From Gammaproteobacteria bacterium 45_16_T64 (GTDB taxonomy: Bacteria > Pseudomonadota > Gammaproteobacteria > Pseudomonadales > Ketobacteraceae): 64,000 bases of DNA. Location: NCBI GenBank assembly GCA_002162955.1, contig MABD01000009.1, positions 248,001-312,000 on the forward strand, written 5' to 3'. Positions 56,231-64,000 of this stretch are shown here, piece after piece; positions within the stretch are counted from its first letter, which is position 1, and every line of letters begins with the position of its first letter. The position numbers and the translations under genes are program-made. The notes below the pieces were generated by a model that was not told the DNA's origin, did not search any database, and worked only from the letters and a program-made list of their open reading frames with translations.

Positions 56231-57201
56231 CAATAGGCCCGAATAGCAGCGATACCTTGCGCCCCACAGGATATCGCTCGCGTCTTATTATTTAGCGTTA
56301 CACCGCCCAACGCAAACACAGGCACCGTAGCGCCTTTTACAAGCACCTCGAAAGCCTCCCACCCCAACGCCCTAGCGCCAGGGTGAGACTCGGTCGAACA
56401 CACCGAAGATAACGTCACAAAGTCGACCCCTATAGCTTCAGCATGCCGCAGCGAGGCTTCATCATGACAGGATGCAGCAACCCATCGATACCCCTTCGGT
56501 CTGATGCTGCTACGCATCAAAGCCCGTCCGGTTAAATGCAAACCCACTAGCCCGTCCTGTAATGTAAATTGCTCAGAGCAAGCCCCAGCAATATCACTGT
56601 TTATCATTAACGTGGCATTTACCTGGGCACACATTTCAAATGCCTTAGTTATAACGGGGCCTGCCAAGTCACCTGCCATTGTTTTCAATCTCAGTTGAAT
56701 CAAACGCCTCCCACGCTGTAAATTACGATCAATATCTACCAGCACATCATCCACCGTACACTGCGAGCCTACATCTCTTGTAATGACATAGTCCTGCGGC
56801 AATTCTACTGCAGTAACAATCGGCACATTCGCTTTGGGAAATTCCCGCCCCCTCAATTGATCAACTCGCACCCATTCAATAGATTGACCCTCCGCTCCTC
56901 TTGGAATACCTGAAAAATCAAGCACCCTCCACACATCCAAGAACACCGACTTATCAGGGTAATTATGATGAACCTGGATCAATGGCGCGAACTCGGCAGC
57001 CTCAATATCCAACTCCTCCCTTAATTCCCGAGACAAGGCTACCCGAGGCAACTCTCCAGCCTCAACTTTTCCCCCAGGGAACTCCCACAACCCTCCTTGA
57101 TGAGCCCCTTTCAAACGTTTAGCCAGTAGCACATTGTTATCACAATCAGAAATAACGGCGGCAACCACGTGAATGACTTTTTTAGACACTGAATACACCA
57201 A
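56227..57201 (-). CDS. Nudix hydrolase fused to a thiamine-phosphate-synthase-like domain
   Basis: A 324-residue fusion. Residues 1-135 are a MutT-like Nudix domain with [22 protein letters not shown]; residues 140-324 resemble a ThiE (TIM barrel) domain with [43 protein letters not shown]. It is a known MutT-ThiE fusion of pseudomonad-type genomes; the Nudix part may clean 8-oxo-dGTP, while the ThiE-like half has no settled role. It begins six bases after the argJ stop, on the same strand. Confidence 0.92.
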   Translation of the reverse strand: MVYSVSKKVIHVVAAVISDCDNNVLLAKRLKGAHQGGLWEFPGGKVEAGELPRVALSRELREELDIEAAEFAPLIQVHHNYPDKSVFLDVWRVLDFSGIPRGAEGQSIEWVRVDQLRGREFPKANVPIVTAVELPQDYVITRDVGSQCTVDDVLVDIDRNLQRGRRLIQLRLKTMAGDLAGPVITKAFEMCAQVNATLMINSDIAGACSEQFTLQDGLVGLHLTGRALMRSSIRPKGYRWVAASCHDEASLRHAEAIGVDFVTLSSVCSTESHPGARALGWEAFEVLVKGATVPVFALGGVTLNNKTRAISCGAQGIAAIRAYC

Positions 57202-57206
57202 AGCGA

Positions 57207-58439
57207 TTAGGAACGATAATCCGCATTAATCTTGACGTAATCATAGGAAAAATCACACGTCCATACATCAGCTGCAACATCCCCTCTCCCCAACCGTATA
57301 ACAATCGAAAATTCTTCCTGCGCCATGATCCGAGCGCCATCGTCCTCTTTATAAGACCTAGCCACTCCACCTTGCTCCGCTAACAATACGTTATCTAAAA
57401 AGACAGACACCTTATCAACATCAAGATCATTAATCGGGGCACGCCCAATTGCAGCAAGGATTCGTCCCCAATTAGGGTCCGCAGCGAACAACGCAGTTTT
57501 CACCAAGGGTGAGTGAGCTACCGTATACGCGACATCCCTGGCTTCAGCACGACTTTCTGCCTGCTCAACCCTAACAGTAACAAACTTGGTCGCCCCCTCG
57601 CCATCTCGAATAATTGCCTGCGCTAACTCAACACAAACGGCGATAAATGCCGCTTTGAATTCTGCATACCCAGCATCCATTGACGTTTCAAAGGTCACTG
57701 CAGACACACCGGTAGCAATCAACATACAAGAGTCGTTGGTCGATGTATCACCATCGACTGTAGCTTGATTAAACGATTTATCGGCAGCTTCTTTCAATAA
57801 CGCTTGCGCCAACGACTGCGACAACCCCACGTCGGTAGCAACATAAGCAAGCATAGTCGCCATGTTTGGCATGATCATGCCAGAACCCTTGGATATCCCT
57901 GTAATAGATACTGAATTACCATTAATATCCAGCGCTACAGAAGCTCCTTTCGGGCGAGTATCTGTCGTCATTATCCCCGATGCCGCATCTACCCACCCCG
58001 TCTCCGAAAGGGTATCAAGGCAACGGTCCAAGCCACCATTAATTATTGTCACTGGCAGAGGTTCACCTATCACTCCTGTTGAATACGGCAGTACATTCTC
58101 AACGGGAACACCCTTTATGGTTGCCAATCGCTCACATACCGCCAAACTATTTTGATACCCATCTGGGCCAGTACCCGCATTGGCATACCCTGTATTTGTC
58201 ACCAAATATCGCTTTGCAGCGGTAGAGGTCGCGAATGAAGCCAAGTGTTTTTTACAAATTTGGACGGGGGCAGCGCAGAAACGATTCAGAGTAAATACAC
58301 CTGCAATCACCGCACCTTCGGTCACTTCCATTACAACTAGGTCTTTTCTTTCTTTATATTTTATTTCCGCTGAAGTGGTACCAAGCCTAAAGCCTTTAAT
58401 CGGTAACATTTCAGGAAATATTGCAGGCCCAACAGCCAT
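57207..58439 (-). CDS. argJ: Bifunctional glutamate N-acetyltransferase/amino-acid acetyltransferase
   Basis: ArgJ recycles the acetyl group in arginine synthesis and, in the bifunctional form, also makes N-acetylglutamate. The 410-residue precursor is cleaved autocatalytically before the Thr in NQATVDGDTSTNDSC (about residue 185-200), giving alpha and beta chains. GSGMIMPNMATMLAYVATD, DPNWGRILAAIGRA and the C-terminal YVKINADYRS are family landmarks. Downstream is the MutT-ThiE fusion. Confidence 0.97.
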   Translation of the reverse strand: MAVGPAIFPEMLPIKGFRLGTTSAEIKYKERKDLVVMEVTEGAVIAGVFTLNRFCAAPVQICKKHLASFATSTAAKRYLVTNTGYANAGTGPDGYQNSLAVCERLATIKGVPVENVLPYSTGVIGEPLPVTIINGGLDRCLDTLSETGWVDAASGIMTTDTRPKGASVALDINGNSVSITGISKGSGMIMPNMATMLAYVATDVGLSQSLAQALLKEAADKSFNQATVDGDTSTNDSCMLIATGVSAVTFETSMDAGYAEFKAAFIAVCVELAQAIIRDGEGATKFVTVRVEQAESRAEARDVAYTVAHSPLVKTALFAADPNWGRILAAIGRAPINDLDVDKVSVFLDNVLLAEQGGVARSYKEDDGARIMAQEEFSIVIRLGRGDVAADVWTCDFSYDYVKINADYRS

Positions 58440-58517
58440 AATAGTCTCCCAATAAATACGTCTGTTCTAGCATACAGCGCATTTATGCTGCTATATGCCC
58501 TCTAAATAAATCTTTTT

Positions 58518-58560
58518 CTAGATAAAAAAAAGGCCTTCATAAAGGCCCTTTTTTATCTAG
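58518..58560 (-). terminator. Terminator after secA
   Basis: A long near-palindrome pairs CTAGATAAAAAA with TTTTTTATCTAG around GGCCTT/AAGGCC with a four-base loop. T-runs follow on both strands. It lies 16 bases past the secA stop. Confidence 0.88.
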
Positions 58561-58575
58561 AAAATTCACATACCA

Positions 58576-61302
58576 CTAATCAATTTTACCGTGGCAATGC
58601 TTGTATTTTTTATTGGAACCACAAGGGCACGGCTCATTCCTTCCGACTTTAGGTTGGGCCCGATGAAATGGCTCCCCACCATCATCACTTTCCAATTCAG
58701 GCAAACCGCCGCCGCTCTCTTGCTGCAATTTCATTTCGCGTTCCGCAGCCTCACGGCGCTGACGCTCCAGCTCCTCAACCTCATCTTGGCTGCGCAATTC
58801 TACCCCTGATAATATTCGTATAACCTCAAACTTTGCTTCCTGCAAGAAGTTCTGAAACATTTCAAACGCCTCTCGCTTGTACTCTTGTTTCGGGTTCTTC
58901 TGTGCATACCCTCGCAAATGAATACCTTGACGCAGGTAATCCATATGGGCCAAGTGCTCCTTCCAGAGCCTATCTAACGTTGCTAGCATCACTTGTTTTT
59001 CTAGCTGACGCATCACAGAAGGATCTTCTATCTTCTTTTCCTTTTCACTATACGCTTCGACAAGCCGATCTAAGATCTTTTGACGTAATGTTTCTTCATG
59101 CAGTGCCTTGTCTTCCTCCAGCCATGCAGAAATAGGCATAGACGTTCGGAAATCAGTCTCTAATGCCTTTTCCAGGCCAGCCACATCCCACTGCTCCGCC
59201 ATACTTTGGGGAGGAATAAAACCGCCAATAAATTCTTCAACTACATCCTCACGCACCGCCACAATGCTTTCAGCAATTTCTTCTGCGGCCAAAATGTCAT
59301 TTCGCTGCTCGTACACGACACGTCGCTGGTCGTTTGCCACATCATCGTATTCCAAGAGTGACTTACGAATATCAAAGTTACGTCCTTCAACTTTCTTTTG
59401 TGCATTTTCAATAGAGCGCGTTACCCATTTATGTTCAATGGCCTCACCACGCTGCATACCCAATGTTTGCATTAACCCTTTCACTCGATCAGAAGCAAAA
59501 ATCCGCATCAAGCTATCTTCAAGTGACAAATAAAACCGCGTTATCCCTGGGTCACCCTGCCGACCAGAGCGACCTCGTAACTGGTTATCTATACGTCTAG
59601 ATTCATGACGCTCAGTACCAATGATATGCAAGCCACCAGCTTCAAGTACTTTTTTATGACTCTCTTCCCATTCGGCTTGAATACGAGCTACTTTTTCTGC
59701 ACTTGGATCATGAATGCTATCGATTTCAGCTTGCCAATTACCACCCAACACAATGTCGGTTCCACGCCCAGCCATATTCGTTGCAATAGTGACCGCTCCC
59801 GCTCGCCCTGCCTGAGCAATAATTTCAGCTTCTTGCTCATGAAATTTGGCATTAAGAACCTTATGTTTGATTCGGCTCTTCTTCAGTACGCTAGATAAAA
59901 GTTCAGAAGTCTCAATTGAGACTGTACCCACAAGCACCGGACGCCCGGCAGCGGCACTTTCTTTAATATCCTCAATAACCGCCTCGTATTTTTCTTCGGA
60001 GGTCATATAGATAAGATCATTCAAATCTTGTCTTACCATTGGCTTATTGGTTGGAATTACAACTACATCCAAGCCATAAATCTGATTAAACTCGAACGCT
60101 TCAGTATCCGCGGTTCCGGTCATACCCGACAACTTGCCATATATGCGGAAATAATTCTGAAAGGTCGTCGACGCCAACGTCTGATTCTCAGACTGCACAT
60201 TAACCCGCTCTTTCGCCTCAACCGCTTGGTGCAACCCATCTGACCAGCGCCTACCAGGCATTGTACGCCCCGTATGCTCATCCACGATAACAATTTGGCC
60301 GCCCTGAACGATATAATCCACATCACGCTGAAACAGCACATGAGCTTTTAACCCTGCATGAACATGATGAAGCAAGCTCAGATTATTCGCGGCATACAGG
60401 CTATCGCCGTCCTTCAGCAGGCCAATTTCGAGTAGCATGCCTTCAATGACTTCATGACCTTCTTCGGTCAATTCAACCTGACGATTTTTCAAGTCAACTG
60501 TATAATGACCAAGGCTTTCGGGCTCAGCATCTTCAGGGATTTCTGACTCATCAGGCCCTTTCTTCAACTTAGGAATCAAGAGATTAATTTGTTTATATAA
60601 CTCTGAGCTATCTTCAGCAGGCCCAGATATGATTAAAGGCGTCCGCGCCTCATCAATTAAGATCGAATCGACCTCATCGACAATTGCAAAATTCAGTGGT
60701 CCTTGAGCTCGCTCCTCAAGATTAAATGCCATATTGTCTCGAAGATAATCAAAACCGAATTCATTGTTCGTACCATAAATAATATCTGAACCATAGGCGT
60801 CCCGCTTATCTTCAGGGCTTTGCCCTGACAAGATGACGCCTACCGACAATCCCAAGAACTCATATAAGGGGCGCATCCACTCGGCGTCACGACTTGCCAA
60901 ATAGTCATTCACGGTAACTATGTGCACACCTTTGCCTGGTAAGGCGTTGAGGTAAGCAGGCAGAGTAGCCGTTAAGGTTTTACCTTCGCCTGTTCTCATT
61001 TCAGCTATACGCCCTTCATGAAGCGTTATGCCGCCCACCATTTGCGCATCAAAGTGACGCATCTTCATCACCCGAACACCAGCTTCTCTCACCACAGCAA
61101 AAGCTTCAGGAAGAAGTGTATCTAACGTCTCTCCGTCATCAAGACGTTTTCGAAATTCAACGGTTTTTGCTGATAAATCGTCATCAGTAAGCGCTTTTGC
61201 TGCCTCCTCACGCTCACCCACAGCCACCACAAGCTTGTTCATCCGCTTTAGCTCGCGATCGTTTTTACTACCGAAAATTTTACGAAAAGCACTTCCTAAC
61301 AT
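58576..61302 (-). CDS. secA: Preprotein translocase ATPase SecA
   Basis: The motor that drives precursor proteins through SecYEG. The 908-residue protein has Walker [10 protein letters not shown] near residue 105, the DEAD-like [53 protein letters not shown], the scaffold and wing domains and the C-terminal zinc/SecB-binding tail [17 protein letters not shown]. The start ATG has no strong Shine-Dalgarno sequence and a hairpin lies just upstream. Confidence 0.99.
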   Translation of the reverse strand: MLGSAFRKIFGSKNDRELKRMNKLVVAVGEREEAAKALTDDDLSAKTVEFRKRLDDGETLDTLLPEAFAVVREAGVRVMKMRHFDAQMVGGITLHEGRIAEMRTGEGKTLTATLPAYLNALPGKGVHIVTVNDYLASRDAEWMRPLYEFLGLSVGVILSGQSPEDKRDAYGSDIIYGTNNEFGFDYLRDNMAFNLEERAQGPLNFAIVDEVDSILIDEARTPLIISGPAEDSSELYKQINLLIPKLKKGPDESEIPEDAEPESLGHYTVDLKNRQVELTEEGHEVIEGMLLEIGLLKDGDSLYAANNLSLLHHVHAGLKAHVLFQRDVDYIVQGGQIVIVDEHTGRTMPGRRWSDGLHQAVEAKERVNVQSENQTLASTTFQNYFRIYGKLSGMTGTADTEAFEFNQIYGLDVVVIPTNKPMVRQDLNDLIYMTSEEKYEAVIEDIKESAAAGRPVLVGTVSIETSELLSSVLKKSRIKHKVLNAKFHEQEAEIIAQAGRAGAVTIATNMAGRGTDIVLGGNWQAEIDSIHDPSAEKVARIQAEWEESHKKVLEAGGLHIIGTERHESRRIDNQLRGRSGRQGDPGITRFYLSLEDSLMRIFASDRVKGLMQTLGMQRGEAIEHKWVTRSIENAQKKVEGRNFDIRKSLLEYDDVANDQRRVVYEQRNDILAAEEIAESIVAVREDVVEEFIGGFIPPQSMAEQWDVAGLEKALETDFRTSMPISAWLEEDKALHEETLRQKILDRLVEAYSEKEKKIEDPSVMRQLEKQVMLATLDRLWKEHLAHMDYLRQGIHLRGYAQKNPKQEYKREAFEMFQNFLQEAKFEVIRILSGVELRSQDEVEELERQRREAAEREMKLQQESGGGLPELESDDGGEPFHRAQPKVGRNEPCPCGSNKKYKHCHGKID

Positions 61303-61329
61303 ATCAACCTACTTTCATGTAATGCACAA

Positions 61330-61363
61330 GAATATGCTGAGTATTCATACGATCAGCATATTC
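61330..61363 (-). repeat. 11-bp inverted repeat in the secA leader
   Basis: GAATATGCTGA (61330-61340) and TCAGCATATTC (61353-61363) are perfect inverted copies with a 12-base loop that itself contains GTAT/ATAC. It lies 27 bases before the secA start. No secM-like ORF was seen in the remaining intergenic bases (61364-61577), which look featureless. Confidence 0.7.
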
Positions 61364-61577
61364 ACGATGATTATGTATTCTCACGACCAATTGGATACAT
61401 TCCAACTGAGAAAAATTAGAGCATGGCAGAGCATATAGCCACTAGAGTCACAAGTAAAGACACGTCAAACGCATAGAAAAATGTAAGAAATAGAACGAGC
61501 TAGAGAAAAAGCATGGAGTCAATCACACATTACATAAACTTAACGATTCTATTGACCACTCGATACGCTATATCCCG

Positions 61578-62510
61578 CTACCCCTTTGCTCTTCGATTAA
61601 CATATCGAGCTGGATCTAACGCTTTGCCATTTTTTCTGACTTCAAAGTGCACGTGCGGCCCAGTCGACCTACCAGTGCTCCCCATGTGCGCGATTGTATC
61701 GCCCTTTTTAACAATATCCCCAAGAGCGACTAATATCTCTTTTGCATGACCATAGCGAGTCACCAAGCCACTACCATGGCTCACCTCAACCATTAACCCG
61801 TATCCATATCGATCACCAGCCCAAGTAACAACACCGGACCCGACAGAAATAATGTCAGAGCCTTCTTTGCCAGCAAAATCGACACCTTTGTGCCAAGCCA
61901 AGCGACCGGTAAAAGGGTCATTGCGCCGGCCAAATCGAGAGGACATCCAACCCCACTTGATCGGTCTACCTGCTAAATACACCTCATTTTGGAGCTGCCG
62001 GTTTGCCAATAGACTCTCCATGACTTCCAGCTGCTGCTCCCTATAAGCAACATCAGATGACAGTTGCTCTAGCGCCAACAGATAATTTGGTTTCTGATAG
62101 GGGGACTCCTCCACACCACCTTCAGGCCCCCCTACGGCGGGCCCCTGAGAGAAATCAAACTCGCCACCGCGTAGCTTCGCCACCTTAATTAGTCGCTCAC
62201 CCAAGGCATCCAATCGCATCACTCTAGCTTGGACCTCAGCCATCTTAACAGACAAGGCCGACAACCTTTCTTCTGCTAGCTGACTTGCAGCCTCCACGTG
62301 ATCTTTATGTTCCTTAATGTCGGCCCGTAGATTCGGATTGATTCCATCGGCTATGAACCAATCATCCGCGGATGTCTCCCAGCCACCAACAAATACTCCA
62401 CCAACAAACATCAGCATCATGGCGAAAATAAGCACCATTATGATCAAGAAGGCGTTCAAATGGACTGTCTTGGTATGACCCGTTTTGGGGTCGATCTTTA
62501 TGATATTCAT
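61578..62510 (-). CDS. M23-family metallopeptidase (LytM-like), membrane-anchored
   Basis: A 310-residue protein with one N-terminal hydrophobic helix (about 18-43), a coiled coil (about 60-110 and 140-175), and a C-terminal peptidase M23 domain: SSRFGRRNDPFTGRLAWHKGVDFAG has the first zinc His and Asp, and STGPHVHFEVRKNG carries HVH. All zinc ligands are present, so it may be active on peptidoglycan, or serve as an activator. Between DUF721 and secA, this position is conserved in pseudomonad-like genomes. Confidence 0.92.
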   Translation of the reverse strand: MNIIKIDPKTGHTKTVHLNAFLIIMVLIFAMMLMFVGGVFVGGWETSADDWFIADGINPNLRADIKEHKDHVEAASQLAEERLSALSVKMAEVQARVMRLDALGERLIKVAKLRGGEFDFSQGPAVGGPEGGVEESPYQKPNYLLALEQLSSDVAYREQQLEVMESLLANRQLQNEVYLAGRPIKWGWMSSRFGRRNDPFTGRLAWHKGVDFAGKEGSDIISVGSGVVTWAGDRYGYGLMVEVSHGSGLVTRYGHAKEILVALGDIVKKGDTIAHMGSTGRSTGPHVHFEVRKNGKALDPARYVNRRAKG

Positions 62511-62635
62511 ATCAAACTACGTTATTATTGACCTAATAATTTTGTCTAACCGTTACCGATGCAAGCACATCTATGGTGTTAAGCATAGAGTGACGGCGAG
62601 TCTACACTGATCAACAGGCCACCACTGCTAATATC

Positions 62636-63103
62636 ATGAGCCGCGAAAATAACACAAAACCTGTCAAAGATCTTATCTTCAAGGGGTCTAGATTACACTC
62701 AATGGCAAAAACATCTCAGCTTTTTGCCAAAATTGATAACACGGTCATGACTGCATTGCCATCCATGTTATCTGAATATTGCGAAACCCGTTCCTATATT
62801 GAAACAGTTCTCACCCTAACAACCTTCAGTAACGCAGTGGCTACACAATTACGGTATAACACGCCAAACATTCTCTCTAAGCTTAGAAGGTTAAATGTGT
62901 TTAGTGAAATAACTCGCATCGATATAAAAGTTATCGCAAAACCTAAAGAGAGGCTCCCCCCACAGAGAAAAGGCAACCGAGTGCCACTCAAAAACTACCA
63001 TATGCTCAATGATACTGCCGATACTATAAGCTCGGACGAGCTGGCTACATCATTGAGAAGCCTAGCAAGCACCCTGCAAAATTTTGATAAAAACAAGGCA
63101 TAA
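62636..63103 (+). CDS. DUF721-family protein (DciA-like)
   Basis: A 155-residue basic protein. The segment from about 15 to 100 matches the DUF721 fold; its neighbourhood (lpxC, M23, secA) is conserved. Some DUF721 members (DciA) load the replicative helicase, but the family is broad and this copy has not been shown to do that. The C-terminal 50 residues are polar (RLPPQRKGNRVPLKNY and TISSDELATSLRSLAS). The ATG has no clear ribosome-binding site. Confidence 0.82.
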   Translation: MSRENNTKPVKDLIFKGSRLHSMAKTSQLFAKIDNTVMTALPSMLSEYCETRSYIETVLTLTTFSNAVATQLRYNTPNILSKLRRLNVFSEITRIDIKVIAKPKERLPPQRKGNRVPLKNYHMLNDTADTISSDELATSLRSLASTLQNFDKNKA

Positions 63104-63137
63104 AAAAACCCACGTACCGGGGAAATACGAGGGTTTT
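63102..63137. terminator. Terminator between DUF721 and lpxC (convergent)
   Basis: AAAACCC pairs with GGGTTTT and CGTA with TACG, with T-rich runs at both ends, so it can end transcription of both genes. It begins at the stop codon of the DUF721 gene and lies 26 bases past the lpxC stop. Confidence 0.8.
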
Positions 63138-63162
63138 CAGTAGCTTAACGCCCTATATCTCG

Positions 63163-64000
63163 CTAATCAGCGGCGAGTATCGGTTTCATATAAGATATCG
63201 GAGCAGTTGACGCATCGTCAAATGTAACGATGTCCCAAGCATCTTCCTGGGCCAACAACTCACGCAATAAAATATTATTAAGCGCGTGACCAGATTTATA
63301 GCCTTGAAACTCTCCGATCAAGCTTTTTCCTAACAAGTATAGGTCACCAATAGCATCCAACACCTTATGCTTAACGAATTCGTCTTCATATCTCAGACCG
63401 TCTTCATTCAGTATACGATAATCATCAACCACAATAGCGTTATCTACACTACCACCTAAAGCCAAGTTATTATCACGTAGATACTCTATATCACGCATAA
63501 AGCCAAAAGTTCTTGCGCGACTGACTTCACGCACAAACGAAGTACTGGAAAAATCAACACTAGCTGTCTGTGTTCTTCCACGAAACACCGGATGATCAAA
63601 ATCGATAGTGAAAGAAACTTTGAAGCCATCAAAAGGCAAGAACGTCGCCTTTTTGTCTCCATCAGTAACCGTCACTTCGCGTTTAATACGGATAAATTGC
63701 TTCAGCGCCTTCTGCTCTTCTATACCCGCCGATTGGAGTAAAAAAACAAAAGGCCCTGCACTGCCATCCATTATGGGTACTTCTGGAGCACTCAGGTCAA
63801 CAAAAGCATTGTCGATACCTAAGCCAGCCATCGCAGACAGCAAGTGTTCTACAGTCGATATCTTCACATCCCCAGCTTCAAGCGCTGTGGATAGCGTCGT
63901 ATCTCCAACATTTCGAGCTTTAGCCGGTATGCTAACCACAGGATCCAAATCCGTACGGCAAAATACGATACCCGTATTCACCGGCGCTGGACGCAATGTT
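63163..64000 (-). CDS. lpxC: UDP-3-O-acyl-N-acetylglucosamine deacetylase (5'-truncated)
   Basis: LpxC carries out the committed step of lipid A synthesis. The visible 279 codons begin at the window edge within [10 protein letters not shown], which is normally about residue 25, so only the start lies outside. The zinc ligands are seen in [17 protein letters not shown] and [22 protein letters not shown] carries the catalytic His. The C-terminus is complete ([12 protein letters not shown]). Confidence 0.97.
   Translation of the reverse strand, partial: TLRPAPVNTGIVFCRTDLDPVVSIPAKARNVGDTTLSTALEAGDVKISTVEHLLSAMAGLGIDNAFVDLSAPEVPIMDGSAGPFVFLLQSAGIEEQKALKQFIRIKREVTVTDGDKKATFLPFDGFKVSFTIDFDHPVFRGRTQTASVDFSSTSFVREVSRARTFGFMRDIEYLRDNNLALGGSVDNAIVVDDYRILNEDGLRYEDEFVKHKVLDAIGDLYLLGKSLIGEFQGYKSGHALNNILLRELLAQEDAWDIVTFDDASTAPISYMKPILAAD

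Overview
The window reads as a chromosomal segment of a free-living, probably marine gammaproteobacterium of the Pseudomonadales/Oceanospirillales/Cellvibrionales type. The reasons are the gene orders pilA-pilB-pilC-pilD-coaE-yacG and lpxC-DUF721-M23 peptidase-secA-argJ, the pairs groESL-fxsA, ampD-ampE and aceE-aceF, a DUF1631 protein, a DUF6316 protein, and base composition that looks mid-40s percent GC. The species cannot be fixed from this sequence alone. Genes are densely packed and no rRNA, tRNA, insertion sequence or CRISPR array was recognised.

Layout. 1-8 kb: an edge-truncated gene, leuA, a DUF3592-like membrane protein, groEL-groES with a sigma-32 promoter and a CIRCE operator, fxsA, a response regulator with an unassigned output domain, and a HugZ-like flavin-binding protein. 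8-13 kb: an SDR oxidoreductase, an alkyltransferase-like DNA repair protein, the muropeptide permease AmpG, a receiver-GGDEF protein with a degenerate GTDEF motif, and a ketopantoate reductase. 13.4-20.8 kb: a cobalamin block covering adenosylation, nucleotide-loop assembly, cobyric acid synthase, CbiB and threonine-phosphate decarboxylase; no corrin-ring genes are present and no B12 riboswitch was seen. 20.8-25.5 kb: a histidine kinase and a 7TMR-DISM diguanylate cyclase in one transcription unit, then two small orphan genes, one resembling a phage-type lytic protein. 25.5-36.7 kb: aceEF, ampDE, a large DUF1631 protein, an AGCS amino-acid symporter and nadC.

36.7-51 kb is the accessory part. 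It opens with a 27-bp perfect inverted repeat. Then come four genes matching the WbpB/D/E/I steps to UDP-2,3-diacetamido-2,3-dideoxy-mannuronic acid, two GT4-like glycosyltransferases, a Wzx-type flippase, a polyprenyl-phosphate-sugar-synthase-like GT2, two large membrane proteins that combine a GT-C-like core with C-terminal TPRs, and two tandem type IV pilins. Both GT-C/TPR genes carry a 9-base G/C homopolymer inside the reading frame. Each pilin gene has its own sigma-54 promoter and its own strong terminator. My reading is a pilin or surface glycosylation locus next to the pilus genes, possibly subject to slipped-strand variation.

51.4-64 kb returns to conserved chromosome: pilBCD, coaE, yacG, a MutT-ThiE fusion, argJ, secA, an M23 peptidase, a DUF721 protein and lpxC, which runs off the right edge. 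How genes work together: AmpG, AmpD and AmpE belong to peptidoglycan recycling and its sensing; PilB, PilC, PilD and the two pilins build the type IV pilus; the response regulator at 6.5 kb and the kinase at 20.9 kb share an unnamed domain and may belong to one signalling family.
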